The notes beneath the pieces were generated by a model. It did not search any database and was not told the DNA's origin. It was given only the letters and a program-made list of their open reading frames with translations. Shown here one piece after another: positions 37,456 through 48,500 of a stretch of DNA of 64,000 nucleotides; position 1 is the first letter of the stretch; each line of letters opens with the position of its first letter. Origin of the DNA: Bacteroidia bacterium (lineage in GTDB: Bacteria > Bacteroidota > Bacteroidia > M30B66); NCBI GenBank assembly GCA_018401705.1, contig JAGYKL010000001.1, forward strand, positions 274,473 through 338,472, read 5' to 3'. The position numbers were made by a program, and so were the translations under genes.

Positions 37456-38379
37456 ATGGCTGCACTGCATACAATTATAGGAGCTGGAGGCTCAATAGGT
37501 AGTAACCTAAGTAACATACTCATTCAAAATGGAGAATCTGTTAGAGTAGTTTCAAGGTCTGGAAAACACAATGATGGATGCGATGTAAGAAAGGCAAACG
37601 CTTTAAACAAAGCAGAGCTAAGTGATGCTCTTGAAGGCAGTTCAATTGCCTACCTACTTATAGGAATTCAATACAAAGCATCAGTTTGGGAGAGAGATTG
37701 GCCTGTCATTATGCAAAACACAATTGATGTTTGCTCAGAGCAAGAAATTCCATTAATCTTTTTTGACAATGTCTACATGTATGGACTTGTAAATGGTGTG
37801 ATGACCGAGGAAACACCTTTTAGACCTGTGAGCAGGAAGGGTATTTTAAGAGCCCAAATAGCAACAATGCTTTTGGAGGCAATTAAAGCTGGAAAGGTTA
37901 AAGCGATAATTGCGCGAAGTGCCGATTTTTATGGTCCATATTCAGAACAAATGAGCTTCTTTCATGCTATGGTACTAAAGAATATCATACAAGGAAAACA
38001 AGCGCAATGGATGATTAACGGAGAATTGCCCCACTCACTCACATTCACTCAAGATGCTGCTCAAGCGTTGTACTTACTCAGTCAAGATGAAAATTGTTGG
38101 AATCAAACCTGGCATATGCCCACCGCAAAGCCAGCATTAACCGGAAATGAGTTAATGAACCTAAGCTCAAAGGTGCTAAATAAGCCAAAGAAATCGATGA
38201 TTATCCCTAAGTGGATGTTAAGAATCCTGGGAATATTCATTCCCGTTATCAAAGAAAATATGGAAATGCTTTATCAGGTGAGCGAGCCTTATATTTTCGG
38301 TTCTGATAAATTTGAAAAGCATTTTAGCTTCATGCCAACCTCTTATGAAGAAGGCATAAAAAAAGCATCGAACATGTAA
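37456..38379 (+). CDS. NAD(P)-dependent epimerase/dehydratase-family protein (atypical SDR)
   Basis: 307 residues from ATG 37456. The Rossmann glycine motif is GAGGSIGSNL at the very N-terminus, as expected for this start; the longer form from 37369 would add 29 non-homologous residues upstream of the promoter. Further SDR-like landmarks are YLLIGIQYK, PLIFFDNVYMYG (the Y of an atypical active site) and ARSADFYGP. The usual YxxxK is replaced around FRPVSRKGILRAQ, so catalysis may differ or be absent. It would reduce or rearrange a nucleotide-sugar-like or other carbonyl substrate, or act as a quinone-reductase-like binding protein. Single-gene unit. The substrate is unknown. Confidence 0.8.
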   Translation: MAALHTIIGAGGSIGSNLSNILIQNGESVRVVSRSGKHNDGCDVRKANALNKAELSDALEGSSIAYLLIGIQYKASVWERDWPVIMQNTIDVCSEQEIPLIFFDNVYMYGLVNGVMTEETPFRPVSRKGILRAQIATMLLEAIKAGKVKAIIARSADFYGPYSEQMSFFHAMVLKNIIQGKQAQWMINGELPHSLTFTQDAAQALYLLSQDENCWNQTWHMPTAKPALTGNELMNLSSKVLNKPKKSMIIPKWMLRILGIFIPVIKENMEMLYQVSEPYIFGSDKFEKHFSFMPTSYEEGIKKASNM

Positions 38380-38399
38380 ATAACATGTCCAATGCTTAA
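38358..38399 (-). terminator. Terminator of the dienelactone hydrolase-like gene, overlapping the facing gene's 3' end
   Basis: On the minus strand AAGCATTGGACATGT pairs with ACATGTTCGATGCTT (two mismatches) around a 5-base loop and is followed by seven T. It overlaps the last codons of the convergent epimerase-like gene, so those codons double as terminator. Confidence 0.75.
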
Positions 38400-38413
38400 A
38401 ATTAAAAAAGTGA

Positions 38414-39256
38414 TTATTTAATAGCTTTTGCTAAAAATGCTTTGGCCTTAGTTCCTGCATCATCAGCATTGGTTTTGTCATAATTGGGATTGCTTGGATT
38501 GGCGAAAGCATGCACTGCATCATATGTTTCAACAGTAATTTTATTACCCGATTTCTTTACGCCTTCTGCAAACTTATCTACCGCATCTTTTGTAATATAA
38601 GTATCTTGACTGCCATGTATGTAAAGAACATTTGTCTTTAAAGAATTGATTCTTGCCTGATCTTCTTCTGGAAAGCCATAATACATAACGCATGCTTTGG
38701 CATTTTTGCCAGCTAATAAAGTTGCTTCGAATGACCATGTTCCGCCCATACACCATCCAATTGTATAAATTTTCTGTCCTTTTCCGGCATATTCCAAAAC
38801 GCCCGATATTATTGCTTTAGCTCTTTCAGCATCTAAAGTGCCCATAAGCTTGCCTGCTTCTTCTGGAGTAGTTGCAACACTTCCATCATATAAGTCAACA
38901 GCAAAAACGTTCACATCTCCAAGCGAAGCTTGCCAATTCTGTGCTTCTTGTTTTATGTAATCGTTTAATCCCCACCACTCATGAAAAACTAATAAGGTCT
39001 TATCGCTCTTGTTTTTTGAAGGTATGTAATATGCATTAGCGGCTTTACCGTCGCTTGCTTTAAATGTTATCATCTTTCCTACTTGCGCTTTCAATTCAAA
39101 AGGAGCTGGCGCAAGATGATCGGCTCTAAAAGATTCATTCGAAGCAAAAGCTTCCATAGAATTAGGAGCAGGCACACAACAAGATTTCTGGGCATTAATT
39201 GAACTAGTTGCCAAGAAAACAAGCATTACAAACGGGGTTAAAAATTTAAATTTCAT
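38414..39256 (-). CDS. Secreted dienelactone hydrolase-family protein
   Basis: 280 residues from ATG 39256, where the signal peptide MKFKFLTPFVMLVFL starts (cleavage near SINAQ). A longer start at 39337 overlaps the upstream gene and would bury it. The alpha/beta hydrolase core has the dienelactone hydrolase landmarks: FHEWWGLNDYIKQEA, the nucleophile elbow IGWCMGGTW with Cys, HGSQDTYI with the acidic residue, and AVHAFANP with the catalytic His. It is exported and may carry further Cys after cleavage (QKSCCVP). The natural substrate of these periplasmic members is unknown; esterase or lactonase activity is expected. It follows the 479-residue gene on the same strand. Confidence 0.88.
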   Translation of the reverse strand: MKFKFLTPFVMLVFLATSSINAQKSCCVPAPNSMEAFASNESFRADHLAPAPFELKAQVGKMITFKASDGKAANAYYIPSKNKSDKTLLVFHEWWGLNDYIKQEAQNWQASLGDVNVFAVDLYDGSVATTPEEAGKLMGTLDAERAKAIISGVLEYAGKGQKIYTIGWCMGGTWSFEATLLAGKNAKACVMYYGFPEEDQARINSLKTNVLYIHGSQDTYITKDAVDKFAEGVKKSGNKITVETYDAVHAFANPSNPNYDKTNADDAGTKAKAFLAKAIK

Positions 39257-39326
39257 GGTTTTTTCGGGGTTTTTACTGGAGATAAACAGCATGGTATCTA
39301 TAAAGTTTTGAAAAGGGTTTTTGCTT

Positions 39327-40766
39327 TCAAAAATCAATCTTCCACTTGGTAAGCATTTCTTCAGATTTAATCTTTAGCCAAGATAAATCAGCTGCAGGCT
39401 TGGTGCTTATAATATCATTATGTAATGCAATTGTCATCTGGTTCTTGCCCATTTTCACCTTCATCAATTTATTGAGAAGGAGAATAAAATTATGGTAAGT
39501 GTCTCTTTGAAAATCTGAAATAAACTTATTTCTCCTTAGGTAAATCTTAAATGCATCAACGAGCGAGAAAAATGGATCATACTCTTCCATTTCATAGTAG
39601 ACCTTCATGAGTAAGGATTTAGAGTCGAGATGGTAATACACATCATTAAATTCAACTCTTAGCAGCATTCTTAATGCTTTGTCGTATTCCTTCCTAGTAA
39701 AATGCACCCAGGCCATGCTATATGTATAGGCATTCTCACTAAACTCAGGATTCAGCTTACCTTTAAATTCCTCAATAAATTCACTCACCCAAGAGTCTTG
39801 TACAAGCCTTAGCCCTGTTGTGACAATATTCTTGAAATCCGGTTGTGAGATATAATTCCCTTCGTAAAGAAGGTCCTTCTTTACCATTCTTTTATAGAGC
39901 TCAAATATTTCAGAAAGAGCCCCTTCTTCTCCCCTATTAATTCGACGGATGCAAAAATTCTGAGCAAACACATACATTCCACGCTGCTCATTGGCATTAA
40001 ATAAATGACCTTGATTGTCCAGCTCTTCCAGAAGGGCATTGTAATTTTCGAGGTTATCAGGTTGAGTTAGTGCTATATGTATTAGACGATAAATTCTAAT
40101 TGCTGGAACATCATCAAACAGCTCATTTCCCAAATACTTTACCATTTGATCGAAGAAACTCAGGTTATACTCAACACTAAGAATGTTTCTCCTATTAATC
40201 ATTTCACAATAATACCTGAAACCTCTTGCCAGATAGGTAATTTCAAGATTATCAATCACTTCTTGAAGTGATGAATCGAAAGCTCTATTTCGTTTTTCGG
40301 AAGTAAATTGATATGACAACTCACTTATTTGATGTTGATTAAAATAATAACCCGAATCTCTGTATGGCTCTTTACTATTAAGACTCTTTATTGATTCTAG
40401 CTCCTGAAGGAAGTATTTATCTAAATCTCTTAGATTATAACTTTGAAGTAAATAATACTTTTTCCTAAATGAGTCTTTTGAGAATTCTGCATATGCCAGA
40501 TACTCTTCAAGCAATTTTGTGAGATCAGATTGGAGATATCTAAGCTTTTGCTCATCAAAGTCTTGACCTTTATAATGCTTCTTAAAAAACGTTTCTTTAT
40601 CTAACTTTTCGGAGTTAAAATCGCCTTGGTAATGCGATAGGTTTTCAAGAAATACAATTAGATTGTGATTCTTATTAAAAAATGGAGATGCGACAAAAAC
40701 CTGAAAATCCTTGAATTCTTTTTTTGATAGAGTACTTAGAATTTGAATGAGTTTGCTTTGTTGCAT
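39327..40766 (-). CDS. Conserved helical cytoplasmic protein of unknown function, 479 aa
   Basis: No signal peptide or membrane helix. The sequence is almost wholly helical, with an N-terminal block (LSTLSKKEFKDFQVFVASPF, then NLIVFLENL) that recurs in many Bacteroidota proteins of unknown function. Later TPR-like pairs of helices follow (AYTYSMAWVHFTRKEYDKAL). Possibly a protein-protein interaction scaffold. It has a well placed -7 box at 40784-40791, and the dienelactone hydrolase-like gene follows it on the same strand with a 70-bp gap. I can name no function. Confidence 0.7.
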   Translation of the reverse strand: MQQSKLIQILSTLSKKEFKDFQVFVASPFFNKNHNLIVFLENLSHYQGDFNSEKLDKETFFKKHYKGQDFDEQKLRYLQSDLTKLLEEYLAYAEFSKDSFRKKYYLLQSYNLRDLDKYFLQELESIKSLNSKEPYRDSGYYFNQHQISELSYQFTSEKRNRAFDSSLQEVIDNLEITYLARGFRYYCEMINRRNILSVEYNLSFFDQMVKYLGNELFDDVPAIRIYRLIHIALTQPDNLENYNALLEELDNQGHLFNANEQRGMYVFAQNFCIRRINRGEEGALSEIFELYKRMVKKDLLYEGNYISQPDFKNIVTTGLRLVQDSWVSEFIEEFKGKLNPEFSENAYTYSMAWVHFTRKEYDKALRMLLRVEFNDVYYHLDSKSLLMKVYYEMEEYDPFFSLVDAFKIYLRRNKFISDFQRDTYHNFILLLNKLMKVKMGKNQMTIALHNDIISTKPAADLSWLKIKSEEMLTKWKIDF

Positions 40767-40783
40767 GTTTCTTTGCTTGTGAA

Positions 40784-40791
40784 CAAATTTA
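40784..40791 (-). promoter_or_regulatory. -7 promoter element TAAATTTG
   Basis: Exact TAnnTTTG on the minus strand, 17 bp before the ATG at 40766. Confidence 0.5.
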
Positions 40792-40990
40792 GAAGAATAA
40801 TCGACTTATTAATTCCAAAGCTCAAATTAGCTTCCGATAAAGTAAAAGATTTTAAAAAACTCAATAAAAATCACGATACCATGATTATCAAGCATTTAAC
40901 TGATAATAAAATTAAAAAAGCACAGATTATCGCAATAATTTGAAGCGATAGTTTGACAAAACTGTTACAAATATGTCTTGACTGATTGTG

Positions 40991-40998
40991 TATATTTG
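40991..40998 (+). promoter_or_regulatory. -7 promoter element TATATTTG
   Basis: Exact TAnnTTTG match 19 bp before the ATG at 41018. Confidence 0.5.
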
Positions 40999-41017
40999 AT
41001 AAACAAACTTAAAGGAC

Positions 41018-41863
41018 ATGAAAAAACGCCTTACTCTTCGTTTACAAATGCTGTTTATTTTATCGGCATTGGTTTCTGTTATTTCATTAAAAGCAGAAAC
41101 TGAAGGTTGCTCTAACGAAGCAACAACTCAAGAGATTTTTCTAACAGTTCCTAATAATGGCAGCATTACTGAAACAACAGAAATAACGATAAGAGCTCAG
41201 TTTTTAATTCCACAAGCTGTTAGGAACATTGATATAGTAGAGCAATCTACTCCCTCTGATCAAAAACCAGTCTCAAGAAGCGTTATGTTAAAAGACGGAA
41301 AAGTGGATGTTGATATTATCATCCGCGGTTCCGACATACTTCCATTTTTAAGTCCGTTTAGCAATGCTCCATTGGTAAAAGTTAAATTAGGAGTACTCAA
41401 TTATATAACTGTAGATAATATTTCCGGAGTATTTGAATCAAATGAAACTACACCGAACGGCAATATTGCATCAAGAATTCTGTCTGTTGAAATTGCGGAT
41501 ATTAATCTACCACAAAATGAAGAGGCTTCATTTGCTCAAATGCTTTCGATAGAAACAGAATATTCAAATACTCAGAGCACTGTTGCAGTTAACAGGACTA
41601 CTAATTTGAATGACAATTTGATTTTGTACCCTAATCCAGTTAGAGATAACTCATTGAACTTAACTTTAACGAAAACTGATTTAGCATTTACAGATATTTT
41701 TGTTTTCAATTCATTAGGCAGCTTAGTTTATCAGGAGAAGGTGAATGGATTAATAACATCGAATTACAGAATCAACCTTCCATCAATGCCATCTGGAGTT
41801 TACTTCATTAAACTTCATTCGAGCTCAAAAGATCTAGTTAAGAAATTCAATATCATCCAATAA
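41018..41863 (+). CDS. Secreted protein with T9SS type A tail, 281 aa
   Basis: A signal peptide (basic start MKKRLTLRLQ, cleavage near SLKAE) is followed by one beta-rich domain at about 35-185, with motifs such as FLTVPNNGSITETTEITIRA and VKVKLGVLNYITVDNISG. The T9SS type A tail ends the protein (LILYPNPVRDNSLNL ... FNSLGSLVYQEKV ... GVYFIKLHSS ... KKFNIIQ). No catalytic motif is apparent. It has its own promoter and terminator. A surface or secreted protein; function unknown. Confidence 0.75.
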   Translation: MKKRLTLRLQMLFILSALVSVISLKAETEGCSNEATTQEIFLTVPNNGSITETTEITIRAQFLIPQAVRNIDIVEQSTPSDQKPVSRSVMLKDGKVDVDIIIRGSDILPFLSPFSNAPLVKVKLGVLNYITVDNISGVFESNETTPNGNIASRILSVEIADINLPQNEEASFAQMLSIETEYSNTQSTVAVNRTTNLNDNLILYPNPVRDNSLNLTLTKTDLAFTDIFVFNSLGSLVYQEKVNGLITSNYRINLPSMPSGVYFIKLHSSSKDLVKKFNIIQ

Positions 41864-41894
41864 GAAAAGAGATTTAAGATTACCTGTTTTCTGT

Positions 41895-41938
41895 TAAACG
41901 TCTTGCCCAACCATCACAGGGCAGGACGTTTTTTTTAT
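41895..41938 (+). terminator. Intrinsic terminator
   Basis: AAACGTCTTGCCC (41896-41908) pairs with GGGCAGGACGTTT (41919-41931) with one G-T pair, followed by a long T run, 33 bp after the stop at 41863. It lies upstream of, and would be overlapped by, a spurious early start of the next gene. Confidence 0.9.
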
Positions 41939-41965
41939 TATATATTAGCCAAAACTGGATTCATT

Positions 41966-42454
41966 GTGAAGTATATGTTACCTGCTTTGGCAGTATTGTT
42001 ACTGCTATCATGCAGACCTAAGGCTACATGCGGAGATAAAGATTTTTATAATACCGAAGACTATACTGTCTTTGTATCTAAGCAACATCAGAAAGTACTT
42101 TTTCAAATGGCTTTGCTCAATGAACAATTTGATAAAGGAAATCCCCGCGAGATTAAGTCTCAATATTCTAGGTTGATAGCTACTTGCGATTCTGCCTTGT
42201 ACATAGTAAATCAACTAAGTGATTATAATAACGAAAGGGAATTCAAGGAGAGTGCTGTAAAGCTGTTCTCCTTTTATGGTGAAATATTCCATAATCAATA
42301 CCGAAAACTATTAGAACTCTATCTAAGTGAAGATGCTCCAAATGAAAGCACCGTAGATTCTATGCAAGCAATAGTGAGGAGTGTTCAAATGAATGAAGAG
42401 TCTTTGATCAAAACATTTGAAAGCGAAATGACTAAGTTGAATGCCGATAGCTAA
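41966..42454 (+). CDS. Small lipoprotein of unknown function
   Basis: Start chosen at GTG 41966 (or ATG 41975) because the earlier ATG at 41903 lies inside the terminator. Both give a lipoprotein signal ending in LAVLLLLSC. The mature part (about 145 residues) is helical and charged (KHQKVLFQ-like LNEQFDKGNPREI, later NQYRKLLELYLSEDAPNES). It may form a coiled-coil or helical bundle. Convergent with the giant adhesin gene, with a shared terminator between. No family recognised. Confidence 0.65.
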   Translation: MKYMLPALAVLLLLSCRPKATCGDKDFYNTEDYTVFVSKQHQKVLFQMALLNEQFDKGNPREIKSQYSRLIATCDSALYIVNQLSDYNNEREFKESAVKLFSFYGEIFHNQYRKLLELYLSEDAPNESTVDSMQAIVRSVQMNEESLIKTFESEMTKLNADS

Positions 42455-42518
42455 TTCCTTGACTGGAATTTATTAAACAAACATATTGCATGTCAACAAC
42501 ATTGATTTGCATCAAATA

Positions 42519-42548
42519 AAAAAGGCAATCTGATAGATTGCCTTTTTT
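42519..42548. terminator. Bidirectional terminator between convergent genes
   Basis: AAAAGGCAATCT / AGATTGCCTTTT with a 3-base loop, flanked by A and T runs on each side, so it can end transcription in both directions (lipoprotein gene and giant adhesin gene). Confidence 0.85.
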
Positions 42549-42571
42549 ATGAAAACATAATTTTGATTTTA

Positions 42572-45500
42572 TTACCAAACAAACTTCCTTGTTATACTTC
42601 CATCTTCTGAATATACTCTCAAGAAGTAAACTCCTGACGCCAATTCATTAGCACTCAAATTATGTATTGAGCCTGATGATTGACTCATTGTCTCAGACAG
42701 AATCATTCTACCATAAGCGTCAATCAATTCAACATGCAGATGTAAATTATCTGTGTTCAATGAGAAGTTAATTTGCTTTGAAGCTTTATTTGCTGTGAAA
42801 TACTCAAGATTAAATGAACTATTTCTACTAGCGTCAACAGCTACCCAATCACCTTTTGAAACATCTCCATTAAAGTCATACTGACTTAAACGATAGTAAT
42901 TAATGCCTTTGAAAGGCTTAAGGTCTATTTGTGAATACGATAAGATAGAATTACTGTTTCCTGCTCCGCTCACTTTTTCAAGTACTTCAATGTCGACAAG
43001 ATTAATACTTTTCTCAACAACAAAATAATCATTGTTTATCTCTGAAGCTGTAGTCCATGATAAGTTTACTACTTCATTTTTATAATCAGCACTAAAATTG
43101 AGAAGCTCAATAGGCAGAGGAGAACCATCGCCTAATCCTGTGAATTCGCTAAAGGTAGTTAGCCCACTCCAGTTGAGTGTTTTAGCTCCCGTGTTTACAG
43201 AACCTGTTCCCATGATTGCACCAACGGCCGGGCTTCCTCCTGCACCAATCCAACCACCTGCATTCCATTTGAAGGGGTACAATGTTGATTCAACACCTAC
43301 AACGTCTACTGCATCATAAGATAAATCAACATTGTAAGTTGGATCAGTAATACCTGTAGGCTCAACTGTCCAATATCTATTTAAATAAGTAGTAGCAGTT
43401 CCTATGTTAGGGTGCGGAATAGCTGCCACTGAAGCATCCAAATATGGATTAAGAGTAGCTGAAGCGCCAGTTAAATTAACAGTAACAGGCGAATAATAAT
43501 TCTCATCTCCAATTGGGAAGAAATAAGAACCAAAGCTATTTGTATACCTTCTTAACAATCCGTTTGGTGCATTACTTAACCAGCTAATAACATAGCTACT
43601 GGTGCTTCCTCCAGTAATGTTTCCGTTAGTAGAAGGGTTTCCAATTAGTAGATTGTTCCCATTTAAATCAACTAAGCCTGAATTAAGAGTAAGGTTTGCG
43701 TTAACTTCTATAGAATACTCAAGAATAACCTTAGCAGTTGAAGTTGTTTTTAAAAGATATAAGTTACCAAACGCTGTTGGCAAGGCATCTCCTGTTGTCA
43801 TATCGCTGGCACCCACAAAACCATAAGAGGCTGTTGAAGGAAAAGTTCTCGTACCTGAGATTCTGATATTTCCATCAGAAGTTGTTGTTCCAGTTAAGTT
43901 TAGACCATCTGCTGAACCATAAAGGAAACCTGAACCAGCCGTTAATGTGAAGTTACCTGTTCCACTGATATTATCGAATGCATCTAGTCTAAGTACTGCT
44001 GGACTATTAACTGTTAATGTTCCTGTAATATCAAAACTAGCTGCGGCATCTACATTACCAGCAGTTGCAGGAGCCGAATAATTAGAAAGCAGTGCATTAA
44101 TTTCGATGTTAGCGTAACTAATACCTCCTCTTATTAATTGTTGTTGAGTATTATTAGTTCCATACCATTCGATAATGCCTCCTGTGAGGTTGTAAGGCGT
44201 AGAAACAGCACTTAATTCAGGTAAAGAAGTGTTTAGTTTTGCCATTCTCAAACGACCATTATCCATTGTAAGACCAGCGTTTCCTGTCATTCCTTTATTT
44301 TCTAAATCGAAAACAGCAGTTCCGGTTATGCTAACATTATTTTCAACTACAATGTTTGAAGTAATAGTTTTAGCATCTGTCAGGTAAGTATTAGCTCCAG
44401 TAACTGAGAGGTTGTAGTATGAAGGAACCGCACCCGCAAGTACCTGATTTCCGGCTGCATTGAGTTCTATTGTACCACCTGTTAATGAATAACTTCCATA
44501 ATCCGATAAAAGAGGAACAGTTCCGGTGTTTGTTTGAATTCTGTATAAACCACCTGTCATTGTAATTTTTCCTGAACCAAAGAAATCGGCAGCATTGGTG
44601 CCAACAACAGTGCCCTGAATAATGCGTAAACCATTACCTGTATTACTTAAACCTATATTGCCCGTGGATGTATATAAAGAACCATTATAACCTTCAAATA
44701 GAAGATTAGTAGTTAAAGCATCTAATTCAACCACAATCTCCTTATTAGAACTGGCAGTTGGCACTCCATCGCCAATACGTTGATTGGGAGCCAAACCTAC
44801 ATAATGATAGATACCTGAAACACTAAACGCTCTTGTGTCGGTAACAACATTACCTTCATTAGCAGTGCCGGCATCAATTCCATTAGGATGAGTTATTTTA
44901 ATTCTACCGAAAGGATTTAAGTTAAAGCTTGTATTAGTTGCTCCTCCAGCAACTTCAACTACTCTAAGCGCAGTAGTTCCATTAAAGCCAAAATCAAATA
45001 CTCCATTTTGAGCAACAATTACTGCACTTTGAGTATTTAATTCGAGGTTTTGATTTATGATTCTTACATAAGCTCCATCCAAAACTTCATAAGTAAGGTT
45101 TGTGTATCTGTTGGTTAGAGATGAAGCACAATCAATTGTTTGAGTTGTTGCAGGTGTTAGACCATCGCCCACACCATTAAAATTAAAGAAACCACGATTT
45201 GTTCCGTTTCCATTGGTGCTTCTAAACTGAGCGCCGGAAGTAACAGTTAAGTCTCCTTTAAGATTAACCTGAGTTTCTACAGAATTGGATGTTACTGTTG
45301 AATTAAAGTCAAAGTTTGCATCTCCTAAAATGTTTAGATTACCCAAGATATTCATGTATGAATAGGATCCAGCTTGACTACCAGCCATTACTCTAAAAAC
45401 CCCACTATTTAGATTAGCATCTCCATTTACTGTTAGCACAAGAGAGCCCCCCGTCTTCAATTGAATGGTGCCTAAAGAAGGAAAACCTGATTCAATAATA

Positions 45501-48500
45501 AAATCACCACCTATAGTCGCAGTTAGTGCTCCAAAAGTTGATAATCTTAGAGTTTGGCCAACATCAATCGATCTGAATATCATGTCGTTGTGCGTCAAGT
45601 TTGCAATAGAACCTACTGCTTCTGCAATTGTCCATGTTGCCATAGTGCTAGCACCACTGGCTAGGTCAAAGATTACATTACCAAAGTATGCAGAGAACCC
45701 ACTATATGTGCTTGTGCTTAATGCTGCTGCAGCAAAATTGAATAGGAAGTCATTATTATCAAAATGATAAATAATCAGGTTTGACTCGGGTGCAAAGTTT
45801 TCAGTGCCATTCCAAATTGAAGTAGAAGGATTTCCAAATGCGAAATTGATGATAAGATTTCCACCATCTTCCACGTTAAGGTCGCCACCAGAAGCAATGC
45901 TTAAATTAGCATTCACCTGAAATGTACCACCATTCTGAATAGTTAATGATGCACAAGTAGAAGAAGAAGCATTGGTGATGTATCCTCCGTTCTCTACAAT
46001 CATAATCACAGAATTACCGAAACTGCCAACCGTATTAATTGTATGTCGGATGTATACTACATCTGATGTGTTGGTTGCAGGAGGAGCACTTACTGCCCAA
46101 GAACCCGAAAACTGCTCCCAAGTGGCTGTATTTGTAGTACCCCAAGATCCTGAACTTGTAGTTCTGTAACTGCCGGGAGCAATGTTAGAAATATTAAATG
46201 GATTACTAATTCCTGTGGTTTGACCCGGAGAAGTGGCTGTTAGGTTAAGTGGACCGCCAACAGCAGTATGATTTATAGTGTTGAAAACGGCTAAGCCTGA
46301 AGGTCCTGTTGCTGTTGCAATTTGTGGACTAGAAGATAATGTTCCGGAAGAAGTAATATCAACAGTTCCTGTGAAATCTAAATCCTGATTTCCGTTCGCA
46401 TCAACAGAGCCAACTGTAACTGCTGGCATGTTTGAACTTTGAACAAAAGAAATTGGCTGTGTAAAGAAGGCCAATTCTGTTCCTGTTACTTGTATACTAT
46501 TATTGTTGCCTGCAACAGATGAAGAGATAGCAGTAAAGTTGGTAAACAACGAAGACGTAGAGAAGGCTGCTGCTGCAACATCTGCATTCAATATAGTGAA
46601 TTGCATTTGCTGATTATCAACTATCGGCGACAGGTTAAATGTTACTCTTAGAGTAAGATTTCGTGTTGAATTATGAGGGCAAGAGTAAGATAAGCCAGAG
46701 AAAGCAATTGTGCCAGCTCCTGCATTTACTGTTGAAGCATTTGAAACCAAAGAGTTGCCATCAAACAGCGCAGCTGTTCTAATTCCATCAATGCCTACAA
46801 CACTAGAGAATGTAATTGATTCAAGAATTGTTGGCAAGCCATCTAAATCATTAACTCCACCACCATCGCGAATTGTAAATCTCCAAACTCCAATTGAGCC
46901 TCCAGCTCCAGAGCCTGTGTTTGTAATTAATGCACTTTGATATGTTGTGTAGTCAATGTTACTAGAGTATGAATACGTGCCATCATTAATGATGTCTGAA
47001 AGTGTGGCTGGTTCGACCAATGTAGTGGCATTTGCACCTGGAATAGTTGCAGCTGTTCTATAGTTATATGTTAATGGTTGAGAACCATTCCAGTTGAATG
47101 GAATGAGGGTGAAATAATATTGTGTAGTTGCAGAAAGACCTGTTATACTAGCACTTGTAGCTGCTGAACTTGTAATAATTGCAGCAACGGTAGCATCACC
47201 AATTGTAGCTCCAACTGTATATGAAGAAGCATCAGCCGGCAGCCCAGTTGGCGCTGCTCCTGTGCGTCGCAGGATGATGTAACCATCAGCATTTGCAATT
47301 AAATTCGCAGCATTAAAGGCAAGATCTATTTGATTGTAAGCAACTGCTGTTGCAGTGAATGAAGCAGAATGCCCTGCCGGTTCATTACTTAAGGTCCAAA
47401 ATGTATGAGAGGAAGGACCTGGCAAATTATAACATTCACCCACACTAGCATAAGAATAAGCGGTTGCAGTGTATTGTGTTTCTGGATTTAAACCTGTTAA
47501 ACCCGAAACCGAACTTCCCGAGTTACGGAACATCGCACGATTGTCGGTATTAAGCTGAGCTGCAAAGCCGTAATCAGTGTTTGCTGCATAAGCATTGCCA
47601 CTAATTGGTGCAACCAAGCCAGCTGCATTTGGACGAACGGTAACTAAAGTACCATCGCTTCCTCCACCAGGCGTCCACCCTAGGTCAATTCCATCGCTTG
47701 TTGGATTGGATGAGTTAAGTCCGGCAACTTGTCCGGCGGGAGCCGTGCATCCTGCATAAACTGTGTAGGACATGTCGTCAAAGTTGACTCTATTACCTCC
47801 ACCACTGGTTTTCACAATACGTATTCTAACTGGAGCCGGTAAGCTAAGCGTGAAGCTTTGTGCAGTAAGTGTTGTAGATGAGGTTGTGATTGTTCCTCCA
47901 AACTGTGTCCAAGAACCACCACCATTTGTTGACGCTTCAAGAATCCAGTCTGAATTGCCATCTGTGCCATAAGCAGCGTGTAAAACGGTAAATTGTTCAA
48001 TCCCACCAACGGTGATATCAAAGTCCATTTCCACCTTACCGGTGTTACGAACTCTTGCTGATGTTGTACCGTTTTTTCTATCATTAGCCAGGGAACCTAA
48101 AATAACATCATCTAAAATCCAATCACCCGCAGTGCAGGTAACTGTAGCAATTGCATAAGCTCCTTTTGTACCTGTTTCAAAATCTTCCCAAGGTGCTGGA
48201 ATTGTAGCACATGTTGTTTGTGGCTCAGAACCTAATTTGTAATTGATGTTAGCTCCAGAATTGGTGTAAGACCAAATCTTAAAGTAGTATGTTGTATTGG
48301 CAGTTAGTCCGGTAACAGTGAAAGCACCTGTGCCTTGAGCTACATTCTGAACGCCTGCACCGTTCGCCTCTGCAACCAAATCGCTAGGTGCGGCAATACT
48401 TCCGTAACCGCCTGAACTCCATTTAATTAAATAGCCTGTTGGTGCTTGACCTGCTGAAGCATCAGTCCAGCTAAGCGGAATTGTAGTTGTGGTAGTTACG

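Noticed and set aside
40743-40943. Plus-strand 66-codon ORF at the 5' end of the 479-residue gene
   Set aside because: It overlaps the start and -7 box of the minus-strand gene, is Lys/Ile-rich with no features, and looks like chance coding in AT-rich DNA.
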